From positions 60,100,025 through 60,164,024 of the forward strand of contig CP136068.1 in NCBI GenBank assembly GCA_032622095.1: a DNA stretch of 64,000 nt, given 5' to 3'. The translations under genes and the position numbers were made by a program. The stretch's first letter is position 1. Every line of letters begins with the position of its first letter. The notes under the pieces were generated by a model. That model had not been told where the DNA came from and ran no database searches. It saw only the letters and a list, made by a program, of their open reading frames with translations. This document shows, in pieces, positions 1 to 10,429 of the stretch. The stretch is from Siphonodentalium dalli. Its lineage: Eukaryota; Mollusca; Scaphopoda; Gadilida; Siphonodentaliidae.

Positions 1-877
1 CCTTCAACCTGTATCTCGGCTCCTGCTGGGCCGATTTGGACCAAATTTTGTATGTGGGGGCAGTGTGAGGCGCCGACCGATTTCGTCACGCCCGGATGCC
101 CGTGCGGCTTGACCTTGGCCTTTCAAATGACCTTGAAACCGTATCTCGGGATCCGCTGGGCCGATTTCCCCAATTTTTGGGGTGTTGGTGTAGGTTGACC
201 CCAGGAGTAACACGGGCATGTCCGTCTGTCTGTGCGGTGTGACCTTGACCTTTGAGTGACCTTGAACTCATATCTCGGGATCCGCTGAGCCGATTTCCAC
301 CGAATTTGGTGGAAACGGGTAGTATGAGGCGCTGAGCAATTTCGTCACACCCGGATGCCTGTTCAGCGTGACCTTGACCTTCGAATGACCTTGACTCTCT
401 ATCTCAGGATCCGATGGGACAATCGTGATGAAATTTCGTTGGTAGGAATGGTTCGGGTAGCCAAAAATTTTCAACGGGTAGCGGCGTGACCTTGACCTTT
501 AAAATGACCTTGAACCTGTATCGCGGTATCCGCTGGGCCGATTTCCACCATTTTCGGGGTGTTGGTGTAAATGGGGATGCCAATGAATTTCGTCCCACCG
601 AGATGCCCGTGCAGCATGACCTTGACCTTCAAATGACCTTGACTCTATCTCAGGGTTCGATGGGACGATCAGGATGAAATTTCATAGGGAGGGATAGTTC
701 GGGTAGCCAAACATTTTCAACGGGTAGCGGCATGACCTTGAACTTTTAAATGACCTTGAACCTGTATCTAGTGATCCGCTGGGCCGATTTTCTCCATTTT
801 TGGGGTATTGGTGTAGATGGGGATGCCAATAAAAAACAACACAACGACTATCCCCGTCAGGACGGGTACCCAGCTAG
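1..877 (+). mobile_element. Helitron with ~125-bp tandem units, 3' part (family A)
   Basis: About six degenerate units of roughly 125 bp follow each other (recurrences near 98, 222, 355, 480, 606 and 722). Each carries GTGACCTTGACCTT, ATGACCTTGAACC and a CCGCTGGGCCGATTTCCACC word. The block ends with the stem CCCGTC/GACGGG (853-866), seven bases and CTAG (874-877), which is the canonical Helitron 3' terminus. The 5' end lies left of the window. No Rep/helicase coding sequence is visible, so this is a non-autonomous copy or only the tail of a longer one. Confidence 0.7.
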
Positions 878-1291
878 TCTAATATATATTTTGGGACTTC
901 TGTTTGTTTGTCTGTTTGTCTTTTAGCTATGGCCGGGAAAACTGCCGGACGGATTGAGCCCAAACTTCCTATCTAAGGGTAAAATCCCAGATGGAATGTC
1001 ATCGCACCGCTTCTGAGAACCTCAGAGCACTCATTCTCAAATCCCCCGCCACCGCAATAGGTAGTTCATGGGTTAATCGCGTGATAGTTAAAGAGCGTTC
1101 GTATCCGCAGTGTCGTTGATAAAGAACGTGGATGTGTCCAGACATGAGCGTGTTGTGTCTGTGTACAGACATGAGCGTGTTGTGTGATTCTGTGTTCGTA
1201 CTTAGGGGTTCCTGGCAATGGGGTAGATTTTCATCGGGTCAGTTTTTCCGCCCGAGGTGACCTTCACCTTGAAACAGGTACCCGCAAATGA
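878..1291 (+). mobile_element. Helitron copy with intact 5' end, 3' end not seen
   Basis: It starts with TCTAATATATATTTTGGGAC directly after the CTAG of the preceding element, as Helitron 5' ends start with TC. A GTTTGTCTG tract and the words GGCCGGGAAAACTGCCGGAC follow. The same beginning recurs at 1292. No CTAG terminus is seen before that second copy, so this one is broken by it or has lost its tail. Positions 1135-1180 hold a short local duplication of GACATGAGCGTGTTGTGT. Confidence 0.55.
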
Positions 1292-1501
1292 TCTAATATA
1301 TATTTTGGGACTTCTGTCTGTTTGTTTGTCTTAGCTATGGCTGGGAAAACTGCTGGACAGATTTCGACGAAATTTGATACCTACAGGTAATCTTGTCCGG
1401 GGAGTGTTTTGGACGGGTCAAATCATGACTCCGACCTGACCTTGACCTTAAAAATGGTCAATTCAAGGTCAAAGCCCGGACGATGTCGGGTCACCTGCTA
1501 G
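1292..1501 (+). mobile_element. Complete 210-bp non-autonomous Helitron
   Basis: The 5' end is TCTAATATATATTTTGGGAC. The 3' end is the near-palindrome CCCGGACGATGTCGGG (1475-1490), seven bases and CTAG (1498-1501). The flanks are A on the left and T on the right, fitting insertion between A and T without target duplication. The spacing of seven bases between hairpin and CTAG is the same as in the copy ending at 877. No ORF is present, so it must depend on an element elsewhere. Confidence 0.75.
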
Positions 1502-1574
1502 TATACATATATATAGGAATCAGGGAGCTAATTGTGTTCCAGAGTCGGGGAGCGAGTACACCGTGGAATGCTAA

Positions 1575-1606
1575 AGGTGAAGGTAACTGAAGAATGACCT
1601 TCACCT
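1575..1606. repeat. Short inverted repeat
   Basis: AGGTGAAGGT (1575-1584) and ACCTTCACCT (1597-1606) form a perfect 10-bp stem with a 12-base loop. The surrounding 1502-1806 has no gene that I can recognise. Confidence 0.5.
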
Positions 1607-1806
1607 AATACATGTGAAACGTTATTAAAGGATGACATCATGTTTATTTGATTTGGAACATCATACCTAAATAATTTAAACTGGTGAATTAATGGGGGAA
1701 TGGATTTTTGTTAGTGGGAAATTGATTTCACAAGCTGCTGTAGTTCTTGGTTTTTCCAGACCACATTTGGCTGTGGGATAGCCCTGTCGTACAATTGGGG
1801 ATTTAT

Positions 1807-2280
1807 TTAACCTTTTCAGTGCCAGGGGCAGATTTCATCGGCCCTAATTTACAGTCTGTAGAGCCCTAAAAAAAAAAAAATAAAAATAAAAAAATAATAA
1901 ATATTTGGGGTTGAATTTTTTTTAGGTATGCTTATAAGCATGCTATAGCGAATTTAAAAACAAACTGGATAAAACCTTAGGGGCATGTTATAACTCAAAA
2001 CTATCACCAAGTATTCATAGTAATAATTTTGATGCCCATGAAAAACGTAAGATTCCCTGGCACTAAACCTACAAAATAAGTCTGTTAAAGAATATAAGAA
2101 AAAATTATTAAAATTGTAAAAAATAGTAAAAAATAATAACAAATGGTGAAAAATTGTTAGGCCAATGCATTCTCTTATATATGCGAGGTGACCTATGGTC
2201 GACTCGCATATATAAGAGAATGCATTGGCACAGGGTATATGGGTTGATAACAAAATCGGACCTGGCACTAAAAGGGTTAA
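1807..2280. mobile_element. piggyBac-like MITE, copy 1
   Basis: TTAA flanks both sides (1807-1810 and 2277-2280). The ends are inverted repeats of the type CCTTTTCAGTGCCAGG and CCTGGCACTAAAAGGG. TTAA target duplication with C/T-rich ends is the signature of the piggyBac superfamily. There is no transposase. The interior carries a long perfect hairpin listed separately. A second copy lies at 3240-3698. Confidence 0.75.
2162..2228. repeat. 26-bp-arm hairpin inside the MITE
   Basis: The left arm 2162-2187 begins CCAATGCATTCTCTTATATA and the right arm 2203-2228 is its exact reverse complement, with a 15-base loop GTGACCTATGGTCGA. The same module recurs at 3582-3648, 49820-49888 and 50107-50175 and in degraded form near 46846-46906 and 20730-20755. 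Confidence 0.85.
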
Positions 2281-2439
2281 AAAAGTAAACACATGACCTA
2301 TGATTTTTCTTGCATTTTCGTGATCAACTAATGTCAATCTAGCTGGGTAAACACCACTGGAATGGCCTGAAGGCTTCAATTCAGAGAATTCGGTCGAAAC
2401 TTTATTACTGTCGCCTATGGGAAACCATTTAGTTCATTG

Positions 2440-3150
2440 ATTCCATTAGGCACACCATACAGGCTGCCAGCAGTCATCTTGGATTTTACTCTTTGCATGA
2501 CTAAATACTTTGGCACACCCTTGACCGATCATAACAAAACTTCATATAGATATTCAGGGTGACCTCTATATGGGAGCCATAGATTTTTCCAGAAATTTGT
2601 TGACAAACATGGCCACCAGAAGCCATCTTGGATTTCAAATTTGATTCCATTGGCACACTATGCAGCCCACATTTATCGGAAAAATATTTTTTTTAATTTA
2701 CAGGTATGTTTAGGATCACATCTAGATGGGAGCTGTCAAATACAGACCACATCCTTCATACGATTGTCACCAAACTTCATGTGGTTATTCTGGGTGACCA
2801 TTAGATGGGAGCCATCAAATTTTTCTGAAAATTTTTTTGAACAACATGGCTGCCAGACTTTAACTTTTTTCATGACTAAATCCAAATTTCATTTGTTTAA
2901 TCGAGGTGACCTATCCAATTTTTCTGGGATTTGTTAAAAACATTGATGCCAGCAGTCCTCTTGGATTTCACATGTGTATCCATTGACACACCCTGCAATC
3001 CACATTTATTGGTGAAATGAAAATAATTTCATCTACACAATACCTTTACTGAAATTTTTGACTTTCCTTCTTCATTTCATTCATTGCTGAGCAAAAAATT
3101 AAACTCTTCCCCAAGTTGAGCTACAGTGTCATTGACACTTTAATTTTTAT
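2440..3150 (+). repeat. Family E variant, 3' part with terminal hairpin
   Basis: About four degenerate units contain GCCATCTTGGATTT, TGGGAGCCATCAAATTTTTC and CACACCCTGCAGCCCACATT words. The block ends with AGTTGAGCTACAGTGTCATT and the hairpin AGTGTC/GACACT at 3125-3139, the same 3' end as the large E arrays. Short reading frames in it are interrupted and not conserved between units. Confidence 0.65.
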
Positions 3151-3239
3151 TTCACCAAAATAATTTTAACTAATAGATCGGAATTACGCAACAATTGAGC
3201 GACACCTCATTGTGAGGAGTGATCTATTTGTAAATGGAG

Positions 3240-3698
3240 TTAACCCTTTCAGTGCCAGGGGGCCGATCTCATCGCCCCTAATTTACGGTCTGTAAAATCG
3301 GCCCTAAATTTTTTTTAAATGAAAAAATGGGTTGTATTTTTTTTGGGTATGCTTAAGCATGCTATAGAAAATTTAAAAACAAAATGGATAAAACCTTAGG
3401 GGCATGTTATAACTCAAAACTATCACCAAGTATTCATAGTAATAATTTTGATGCCCATGAAAAATGTAAGATTCCCTGGCACTAAACCTACAAAATAAGT
3501 CTGTCAAAGAATATAAGAAAAAATTATTAAAATTGTAAAAAATTGTAAAAAATAATAACAAATGATGAAAATTGTTAGGCCAATGCATTCTCTTATATAT
3601 GCGAGGCGACCTATGGTCGACTCGCATATATAAGAGAATGCATTGGCACAGGGTATATGGGTTGATACAAAACTCGGACCTGGCACTGAAAGGGTTAC
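3240..3698. mobile_element. piggyBac-like MITE, copy 2
   Basis: Nearly the same sequence as 1807-2280, including the inner hairpin at 3582-3648. TTAA lies at 3240-3243; the right copy has decayed to TTAC (3695-3698). The ends read CCCTTTCAGTGCCAGG and CCTGGCACTGAAAGGG. Confidence 0.75.
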
Positions 3699-3840
3699 TA
3701 CAACTATTGGCTTGAAGGAAGCAGGAACCTGCAATCTATCTATCTCTGTATACTGGTTGATCCCCATTTGGGTATTGTCACCAGGCTCATCAGTGCAAGT
3801 GAGTAGGAAGTTGAGTGAATAGTAGTGATAATTTTGTCAG

Positions 3841-4138
3841 TTAAAAGAATATGTACAGATACAAGCATGTTAAAAACAAAGGTTGCTGTTGGGTTAATGG
3901 TTGAAGCTGATAAGCATTCCTCCTGAACTGGTCAGGATCAGGGAGTTGATTCCAAAGTGTAGCTGTGCTTGGGAAGAATGAATATCTAAAGTAATTTGTC
4001 CCATTGTGAATTCGACGATAAGTGTCAGCGTTGTCATATCTGCTATGCCTGAGTGGTTTCTGGAGGTAATCTTGAATAGTGATATCTACTTGGTTATGGA
4101 CAATGTTACTGAAGAAGGATAATTTTGAGATTGATTTT
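3841..4138 (-). pseudogene. LINE reverse transcriptase, C-terminal fragment
   Basis: Read on the minus strand without a start codon, an open frame of nearly 100 codons ends at a TAA at 3841-3843. It contains a run with HSRYDNADTYRRI followed by YFRYSFFPSTATLWNQLP. The pattern of aromatic residues, S-F-F-P and W-N-x-L-P is the usual C-terminal end of jockey/CR1/I-type non-LTR retrotransposon polymerases. An in-frame stop just upstream and the absence of the catalytic domain show a 5'-truncated dead copy. The right neighbour, 4139-4944, shows no related sequence. A polymerase fragment of similar type lies at 13425-13949. Confidence 0.75.
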
Positions 4139-4944
4139 TAGGGGGTAACATGACACTTTAAAGTGATGTGAAACGTAAATTGAACCTCACAATTGAGTTC
4201 CCTGCGTTATTCTGCGGGAAGAGTGAATAAAATAACTCAGATACACGAAATCCCCCATCCAGAAGTCAGTTTGTACACATTATACGGCCATTCGGCTAAC
4301 TATTTATATGTTATAAATCGTCCCGAATAATTTTGCCTTATTAACACGATATAAATAAACCAATGCGTTGTCTTGTACAGTCGCGGAAATGCCCGAGCAC
4401 TTCCGACTCGATCGGGATTGAATCGGGTTTCGTTCTCAGAAATGGCTTCTAGGGATGATGACTGTTCACTGGAATAGCGTCACATCAGAATATTAAAGCG
4501 AAAAACAAATTGACATTGCAATCGGTAGTCAATTCGACATGGGGAGGAATAGAAATGGAATTATTGCGTGAAATCACAAATGGAAGAACATTGACCGAGT
4601 TAGTGGCAAAGATTATAATCGAACAGGGGTCGAGAGGTAATAATTCCAAAATGTTACTATTTATAGAAAATTGTAAGCGCATTGACCGAGTTTTTACATC
4701 AATCTGGCCGCAAGCACTGAGCACAGTACCGTGCAGAAAGAGTTGTCTTACTTCTTTAACTCAAAATTGTTTAATTACATTATACATGTACAATAGTACA
4801 ATAATTGGTATTCAATATGCCAGTACAGACCATTTGTTAACTCATTGACGATGAAATAGTTTTAAGGGCAAATTCTGTTTTCCAGCTTTAGACAGCACTA
4901 TTCATTCTGATAGATGATGATAACTACAATGGAAGACCTTTTTC
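4139..4944. other. Unassigned sequence, no gene recognised
   Basis: The stretch is less repetitive than its surroundings and somewhat richer in CG dinucleotides. A 112-codon plus-strand frame (4510-4848) overlaps an opposite frame and has no recognisable domain, so I do not call it a gene. Confidence 0.4.
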
Positions 4945-5240
4945 ACATGTATTAGCTAATTGCACTTTAGCGTGAGTGAATTACACTTAAGTGTAACGCA
5001 TTACACTAGGCGTATGGGATGCCAAATTGACATTTAATAAATAATTGAGCTTAAGCGCAATAAGGAAATTCCTTATTGCGCTTAAGTGCAATAAGGAATA
5101 TGTTTTAAGCGCAATAAGGAATTTCCATATTGCACTGAAGCGCAATTAGATCAGCGCAATAAGGGATTCCTTATTCCTTATTGCCCTTAAGCGCAATTAC
5201 ATCCTTATTGTGCTTAAGCGCAATTAATATCTCCCTCATG
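4945..5240. repeat. Cluster of inverted copies of a GCGCAATAAGG word
   Basis: The word TTAAGCGCAATAAGGAAT and its reverse complement alternate many times, for example at 5051-5093 where two copies face each other, and again through 5100-5230. Related words (TTGCACTTTAGCG, TTACACTTAAGTGTAA) precede it. The block can fold into several competing hairpins. No terminal repeats or target duplication were found. Confidence 0.75.
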
Positions 5241-6351
5241 GGATCACCCCTCTGCAAATAGTAGAATTATCCTATATTTGCATGTTAACAGGGATAGATA
5301 TTGATTGGTTAGCTGAACATTATGGCATCTGAATAGGCCTACATACATGTGGACAGTCACCATGTGACCAATAAACTTATTTAAATGTTAAATGTTAATT
5401 TGGCTTCCTCCCATAGAGGTAAGATAGCTGATGAACCCAATTAAACTCTGCAAGCGTAATTCAAATGTATTACACTTATCGTAAAGTTAATCATGCTTAA
5501 ACAAATTAAAAAAAAATTCTCATTTATTTTGAAACTAATGAAAGACAAGGTATAATTTTTTACTGGTAATATTATAAACTTGTACAAATCTGAAAACAAA
5601 CTAAATTTTAATATTCAAGAAATTTAGAGTTCCCTCTCTTACAGCAGCGACCACTATATATAGATGCCAGGAAGACCAATCGATCTAGTTCAGCCCGATT
5701 GGGCTATTATAATTTATAGATCGATCGGTGGTTCACTCTCTGCATTTCAAATATTGCTAATAATTTCCATTTACAGAAGTCAATAATACCATTGCAGATA
5801 GCTTCATCTTGAATTCGGCCAAATATGTTGACGTTTGATAAGAAGGGCAGAATTCCCCGATTTGTTTATTTTCAATCGATGACTGATGAGAAGCATGACG
5901 AACTTGATTCAGTTCGGAGGTGTGCCAATCGTCTTTTGCATGCTGCGAATACCCATTCACGCCTAAATTTGCAAACAATCCATATATAACATATACACAG
6001 TGTGAACACTTTGTTAGTTGCCAATTAATTCTCGATATTTCAATTAGAAAACATGAGATGTCGATGCAAAAATCAAGACATTATCTTGTTTGTTTTTTGT
6101 TGAATCTACTTTCGGTTATCGACATGCCGGCTATTGTTTTTGGCTGTTCTGTCAACCGTGCGTGCCAGCCGATCGTTGTTTTTCGAGCGGTTCCGATTTC
6201 TTCCGAATATAATTCCATGACCTCCACGCGATAATTCGCTCCGAAAATGTGGTTGTATCTGAGAAGATTTCTTACTCTGACCGCAGTTTTCAACAATTTA
6301 ATACGGGGCGAATACCGCACCAATAATATGCCACCTTGGGGTTTTATTTCT
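5241..6351. other. Unassigned sequence, no firm gene
   Basis: Minus-strand frames at 5757-5978 and 6081-6323 are the most coding-like parts, with long opens and mixed composition, but I recognise no domain and no convincing splice sites. A palindrome AGCCCGATTGGGCT lies at about 5692-5705 between partially inverted words CCAATCGATCTA and TAGATCGATCGG. Confidence 0.3.
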
Positions 6352-6354
6352 AGT

Positions 6355-6760
6355 TTTTAGCTCACCGGTGGAGCTATAGTCATCACTACTCGTCCGTTGT
6401 CTGTCCGTCCATCCATCCATCCGTCCATCCATCCATCCGTCCGTCCTTCAACAATTCTTTAAACATCTTCTCCTCTGAAACCATCAGACCGATTGGGTTT
6501 ATATTTGGTGTGGATGTTCCCTAGGTGACTCTTATTCAGATTTGTTCAAATGAGGTCACCAAGTCAAATAGTTTTGATGTCAGGACCATAACTATTTTTC
6601 CACATAGTAATTCTTAAAACGACTTCTTTTCTGAAGTTGTCGGGCCGAATGGGTTCATATTTGGTATGAGGGTACCTTGGGTGACTGTGGTTCAGATTTG
6701 TTCAAATGAGGTCACTGGGTCAAATGTGGGTGGGGCTATGGACATAAATCTGAATATTTT
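6355..6760 (+). repeat. Family D element, 5' head and two cores
   Basis: It begins TTTTTAGCTCACCGGTGGAG, a shortened form of the D hairpin, and runs through a CCATCCGTCC tract. Two tandem cores of about 156 bp follow, each with GGGTTCATATTTGGTATGAG-like and CAGATTTGTTCAAATGAGG words. The cores end in RGGTCA half sites. 6760-6900 is AT-rich filler with a (TA)n run near 6806-6830. Confidence 0.75.
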
Positions 6761-6894
6761 TTTTAAATTTCGATTAAACTTATTGCTCAATTTAACAAAC
6801 AAAAAATATATATATATATATACATTGTATATTTAATTTTTAATAAATATTTTTTTTTATTAAATATTTTTTTTTTTTTAAATAAAATTAAAAA

Positions 6895-7190
6895 AAACTC
6901 ATTAAAATTTTGAAGAACCTATGACATTACATCTTTGGGAGGGGGAGGGGAGGTACATCTAGTCACTCCACTATATTTGATTGAAATCAGGGGTTTGGGA
7001 GAAAGCAGGAACAGACAGATGTACAGAAATGTTCAGTAAATTACTTTAATATCCTTGTATTCTCACTACAGCAAGCCACCCATGTGCTCTGATGGACACA
7101 TGTTTATAAAACAGTGCCAGATGGATAGATAACAACTGCTATGCCATAGTGCTCTCCATCCCCAGAGAGTGTAATTCATGTCATTCATAA
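6895..7190 (+). repeat. D tail segment, duplicated at 27770-28075
   Basis: This stretch (GGGAGGGGAGGTACATCTAG, CAGACAGATGTACAGAAATG, CAAGCCACCCATGTG) matches 27770-28075 almost base for base by eye. It is part of a duplication of more than a kilobase that includes the D head and the F element on its right. Confidence 0.65.
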
Positions 7191-7285
7191 TATAAATGAG
7201 ATTAATGGTGTTATCAATGAAGCACCCTTGTTGTTTACATTATCACTCAGTGGTCATTAATATCAGATTAATTTCATTTTTTCCA

Positions 7286-7710
7286 AGCTTGAATTAAGAG
7301 TGTCTGGCATTTGTAGAATGAGGTTCCCAGAGGGTGAATTTAATTATGTTGCTCCACACAGCAGGCTAGCATCACCAAATACACCCTCTGAGGACCTCAT
7401 TCTGCTTAGGCCTCATCTTCTGGGAAGTATCTAGAGTCTCAAATTGACATTTTTAGCTGCTTTTTTTCCTTCTGTTCAGATTCTATATCCCCTAATTTGC
7501 AGAAGATAAAATGCATAATTGAGGTGCCCAATGGGTGTGCATACATCGCCCACTTCAGCTGGAGAATTTCTATCTGTCCCTAGGTCTCCCATAGCAGTTG
7601 GGGATTAAGTAAAATTAGGTTCCCAGATTGTGAATTTGGTGATGCTATCCCACCTTACAGAATAGCATCACTACTTTCACTCTTTGGGGACTTCAGACAC
7701 ACTGAATTCA
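7286..7710 (+). mobile_element. Family F element, long form (degenerate)
   Basis: The left arm begins CAAGCTTGAATTAAGAGTGT and contains GAATGAGGTTCCCAGAGGG. The right arm has the inverted counterpart ending CTGAATTCAGACTTGG. The ~240-bp centre (TTCTATATCCCCTAATTTGC, ATAATTGAGGTGCCCAATGG) recurs in the copies at 28405, 32057, 32600 and 39436. No protein is encoded. Confidence 0.6.
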
Positions 7711-8640
7711 GACTTGGCTGTTCCAATATTTTCTTAACAACCACTTATCTATGTGAACTCATTATACCTAATTATGAACAAACAATGGAGGTATATTGCT
7801 GTTGGATTGAAACTGTTGGTCTGTCAGAGTGTCCTTCCATCCATTGGTCTGTCCCTCCAATCCGTCAACAATTGTTTTCTTCTCGAGATCCATATGAAAT
7901 CCTTACCTGTAGGCGACTCACGTTCAGATATGTTCAAATAAGTTCATCGAGTCAAATGGGAGGGAAGCCAGGGCCGTAACTTTCTCCCTCCATAGTAATT
8001 CTAACAACTATTACTTCTCAAGAACCTTCAAGTCTATTTAGCTTATATTTGGTATGCAGCGTCCTTGGGCGGCATGTTCAGATCTGTTCCAATGGGGTCA
8101 TTTTTTGGAAAATCAATTAACTTCAACTCTTAAAAGCCACTGTTTAAAATTACTAGATGAATAGATCTCATACATGGGGATTCATGTTTGTTCAACTAGG
8201 GGCAGAGGTAAGAGTTATAGCTCCCCCACCCACACTAACCTGTATCTATGTTGTATGCTACTGTTATAATAATATATAGATTCCTCTTGAAAATTTCATT
8301 TCTGATACAACATTATTTGTAGATTAGATTTTCACACCAAAAATAAAAACCACACTTAGACTCACTATATGAATAGTTCTCATAATTTGATTTTAATTTT
8401 CAACTAGTATGTTTTTAGCTCATTTTTAGCCCCCCCCCCCCCCCCACCCTCACATGACCCAGGACCCCACCCTGCCAACAGCCCCTTCACCCATATCATA
8501 TCACAACTTACCTCTCTCCAGAAGCAGTTATTATATCTGCCAATATTATATCTACAAGAGGACTCAGGGTCAGAGAGACACACAGTCAGGTCAATAATTG
8601 AGATCAGAATGACAGATTAGAGATTAGAATGTTATTGGAC
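7711..8640 (+). repeat. Mixed G/D-type repeat with D cores
   Basis: A GGAGGTATATTGCTGTTGGA head resembles the G family, followed by TCTGTCAGAGTGTCCTTCC and D-type cores (TTATATTTGGTATGCAGCG) with CATAGTAATTC words. A poly-C run lies at about 8431-8447. No gene is visible. Confidence 0.5.
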
Positions 8641-8710
8641 AGGTTTGTGTAAACACTGCACTAGCAATGGTGCTTGTTGTTAACATCAAATTAAAACAAA
8701 ATTATTTTCT

Positions 8711-8972
8711 CAAGCCTGAATTTAGTGTGTCTGACATTTGCAGAATGAGGTCCCCAGGGGGTGAATTTAGTGTTGCTACCCTGTACAGCAGGCTAGAATC
8801 ACCAACTTCAACAGTAGAACTTCAATCTGTTTCTAGGTTTCCCATGGCAGTTGAGGCCTAATCAGACTGAGTGTGAATTCAGTGATGCTAGCCTGCCTTG
8901 CGGAATAGTGTCATTCAATTCACCTTTTGGGGACCTCATTCTGCAAATGTCAGACACTAAATTCAGGCTTGG
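8711..8972 (+). mobile_element. Family F element
   Basis: Inverted ends CAAGCCTGAATTTAGTGTGT and its counterpart ACTAAATTCAGGCTTG bound the copy. Inside are opposed arms with GAATGAGGTCCCCAGGGGG and GGGGACCTCATTCTGC. The short frame 8667-8861 overlaps it and is not a gene. Confidence 0.65.
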
Positions 8973-9600
8973 CTGTTTCATATTATTTTCTTAACCACCA
9001 CTTGTCCAGGTGAAGAAAAATTGTGGGGTATATTGGATTGAATTTGTCTTCTGTCTGTCAGGCAGTCCTTCTATCCATCTATCTGTTGGGATGTCTATCC
9101 ATCTGTCTTTCAACAATTGTTTTCTTCTCCATATTAAAGACCAAATGTGTTTATATATTTTGGTGTGCATGTTCCCTAGGTGACTCACAATCAGATTTGT
9201 TCAAATAAGTTCATCAGATCAAATAGGTGCAAAGCCAGGACCATAACTGTTTCCCGCCATAGTAATTTTTAAAACAATTTCTTCTCAAGAACCATTGGGC
9301 CTATATAGCTTATATTTGGTATGGAGGGGCCTTGGGTGACCGGGGTTCAGATTTGTTCAAATGGGGTCATTTTTAGGAAAAGAGGCCCCCAGAGGGTGAG
9401 GTGAATTCAATGATGCTAGCCCACCTTGCGGAATAGTGTCATTAAATTCGCCGTTTGGGGACCTCATTCTGCAAAGGTCAGACACACTTAATACAGGCTT
9501 GCTGTTCCAAAATTATTTTCTTAACCACCACTTATCCAGGTGAAATCATACCCTGATTTTTCAAAGAAAAATGGGGGGGGGGGGGGGGGGGTATATTGAA
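8973..9600 (+). repeat. G-type head, D cores and right half of an F element
   Basis: GGGGTATATTGGATTGAATT followed by CTGTCTGTCAGGCAG marks a G-type head near 9025. Two D cores follow (GTTTATATATTTTGGTGTGC; CTTATATTTGGTATGGAGG). A right F arm lies at about 9385-9500. A G homopolymer of about 20 bases sits at 9572-9591. Confidence 0.5.
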
Positions 9601-9749
9601 TATTGGGGGTATATTGATATTACTAGATGAATGGATCTCATAGATGGGGATTCACATTTGTTCTAATATGGGCAGAGATAAGAGATTTAACTCTCCTCTA
9701 TGCTGTTTGGTACTGGTATAATAATATTGATTTCCAGGCAGCCTGGGTG

Positions 9750-10360
9750 GGGGCAACGTTTGAGGCAATGGGTAGTGAGTGTAGAGGGGGTGGAGTTTTG
9801 GCCCCCTACTTTAATCAAAATTTAAACAGTTGAAAATTTCATGCCTGATACAACATTAGTTGTAGATTAGATGTTCACACCAAAAAATTTCATGCCTGAT
9901 ACAACATTAGTTGTAGATTTTCCAATATTATTTTCTTAACCGCCACATGACCTTATTTTTATTGATCTCATAGTTGGGGATTTACATTTGGCAATGGGGA
10001 TGGGGTGTAGAGGCGGTGGAGTTTTGACCCCCTACCTTGATAAAAATAAAAACAGTTGAAAATTTCATGCCTGATACAACATTAGTTGTAGATTAGATGT
10101 TCACACCAAAACATTTCATGCCTGATACAACATTAGTTGTAGATTTTCCAATATTATTTTCTTAACCTCCACATGACCTTATTTTTATTTTTATTGATCT
10201 CATAGTTGGGGATTTACATTTGGCAATGGGGAGGGAGTGTAGAGGGGGTGGAGTTTTGACCCCCTACCTTGATAAAAATAAAAACAGTTGAAAATTTCAT
10301 GCCTGATACAACATTAGTTGTAGATTAGATGTTCACACCAAAACATTTCACCATTAGATG
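9750..10360 (+). repeat. ~230-bp tandem triplication
   Basis: AACAGTTGAAAATTTCATGC occurs at about 9823, 10051 and 10284. The intervening block (GTTGGGGATTTACATTTGGC, GGTGGAGTTTTGACCCCC, CTGATACAACATTAGTTG) is nearly identical between copies, so the triplication is recent. The phrase CATGCCTGATACAACATTAG is itself doubled inside each unit. Confidence 0.75.
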
Positions 10361-10429
10361 TTCACACTAAAAATCGGTTGGAACTGTTTTCATAGTTTGG
10401 TTTAATTCTCCAACATGTATGTTTTTAAA

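Noticed and set aside
1954-2379. 141-codon minus-strand open frame
   Set aside because: It runs through the TTAA MITE and its hairpin; the same frame occurs in the second copy (3373-3627) with unrelated flanks, so it is a by-product of the repeat.
4510-4848. 112-codon frame as a gene
   Set aside because: An opposite-strand frame overlaps it, and no domain, splice or promoter signal is seen.
6081-6323. 80-codon minus-strand frame with coding-like composition
   Set aside because: No homologue recognised and no convincing splice sites; an opposite frame of 104 codons covers the same bases.
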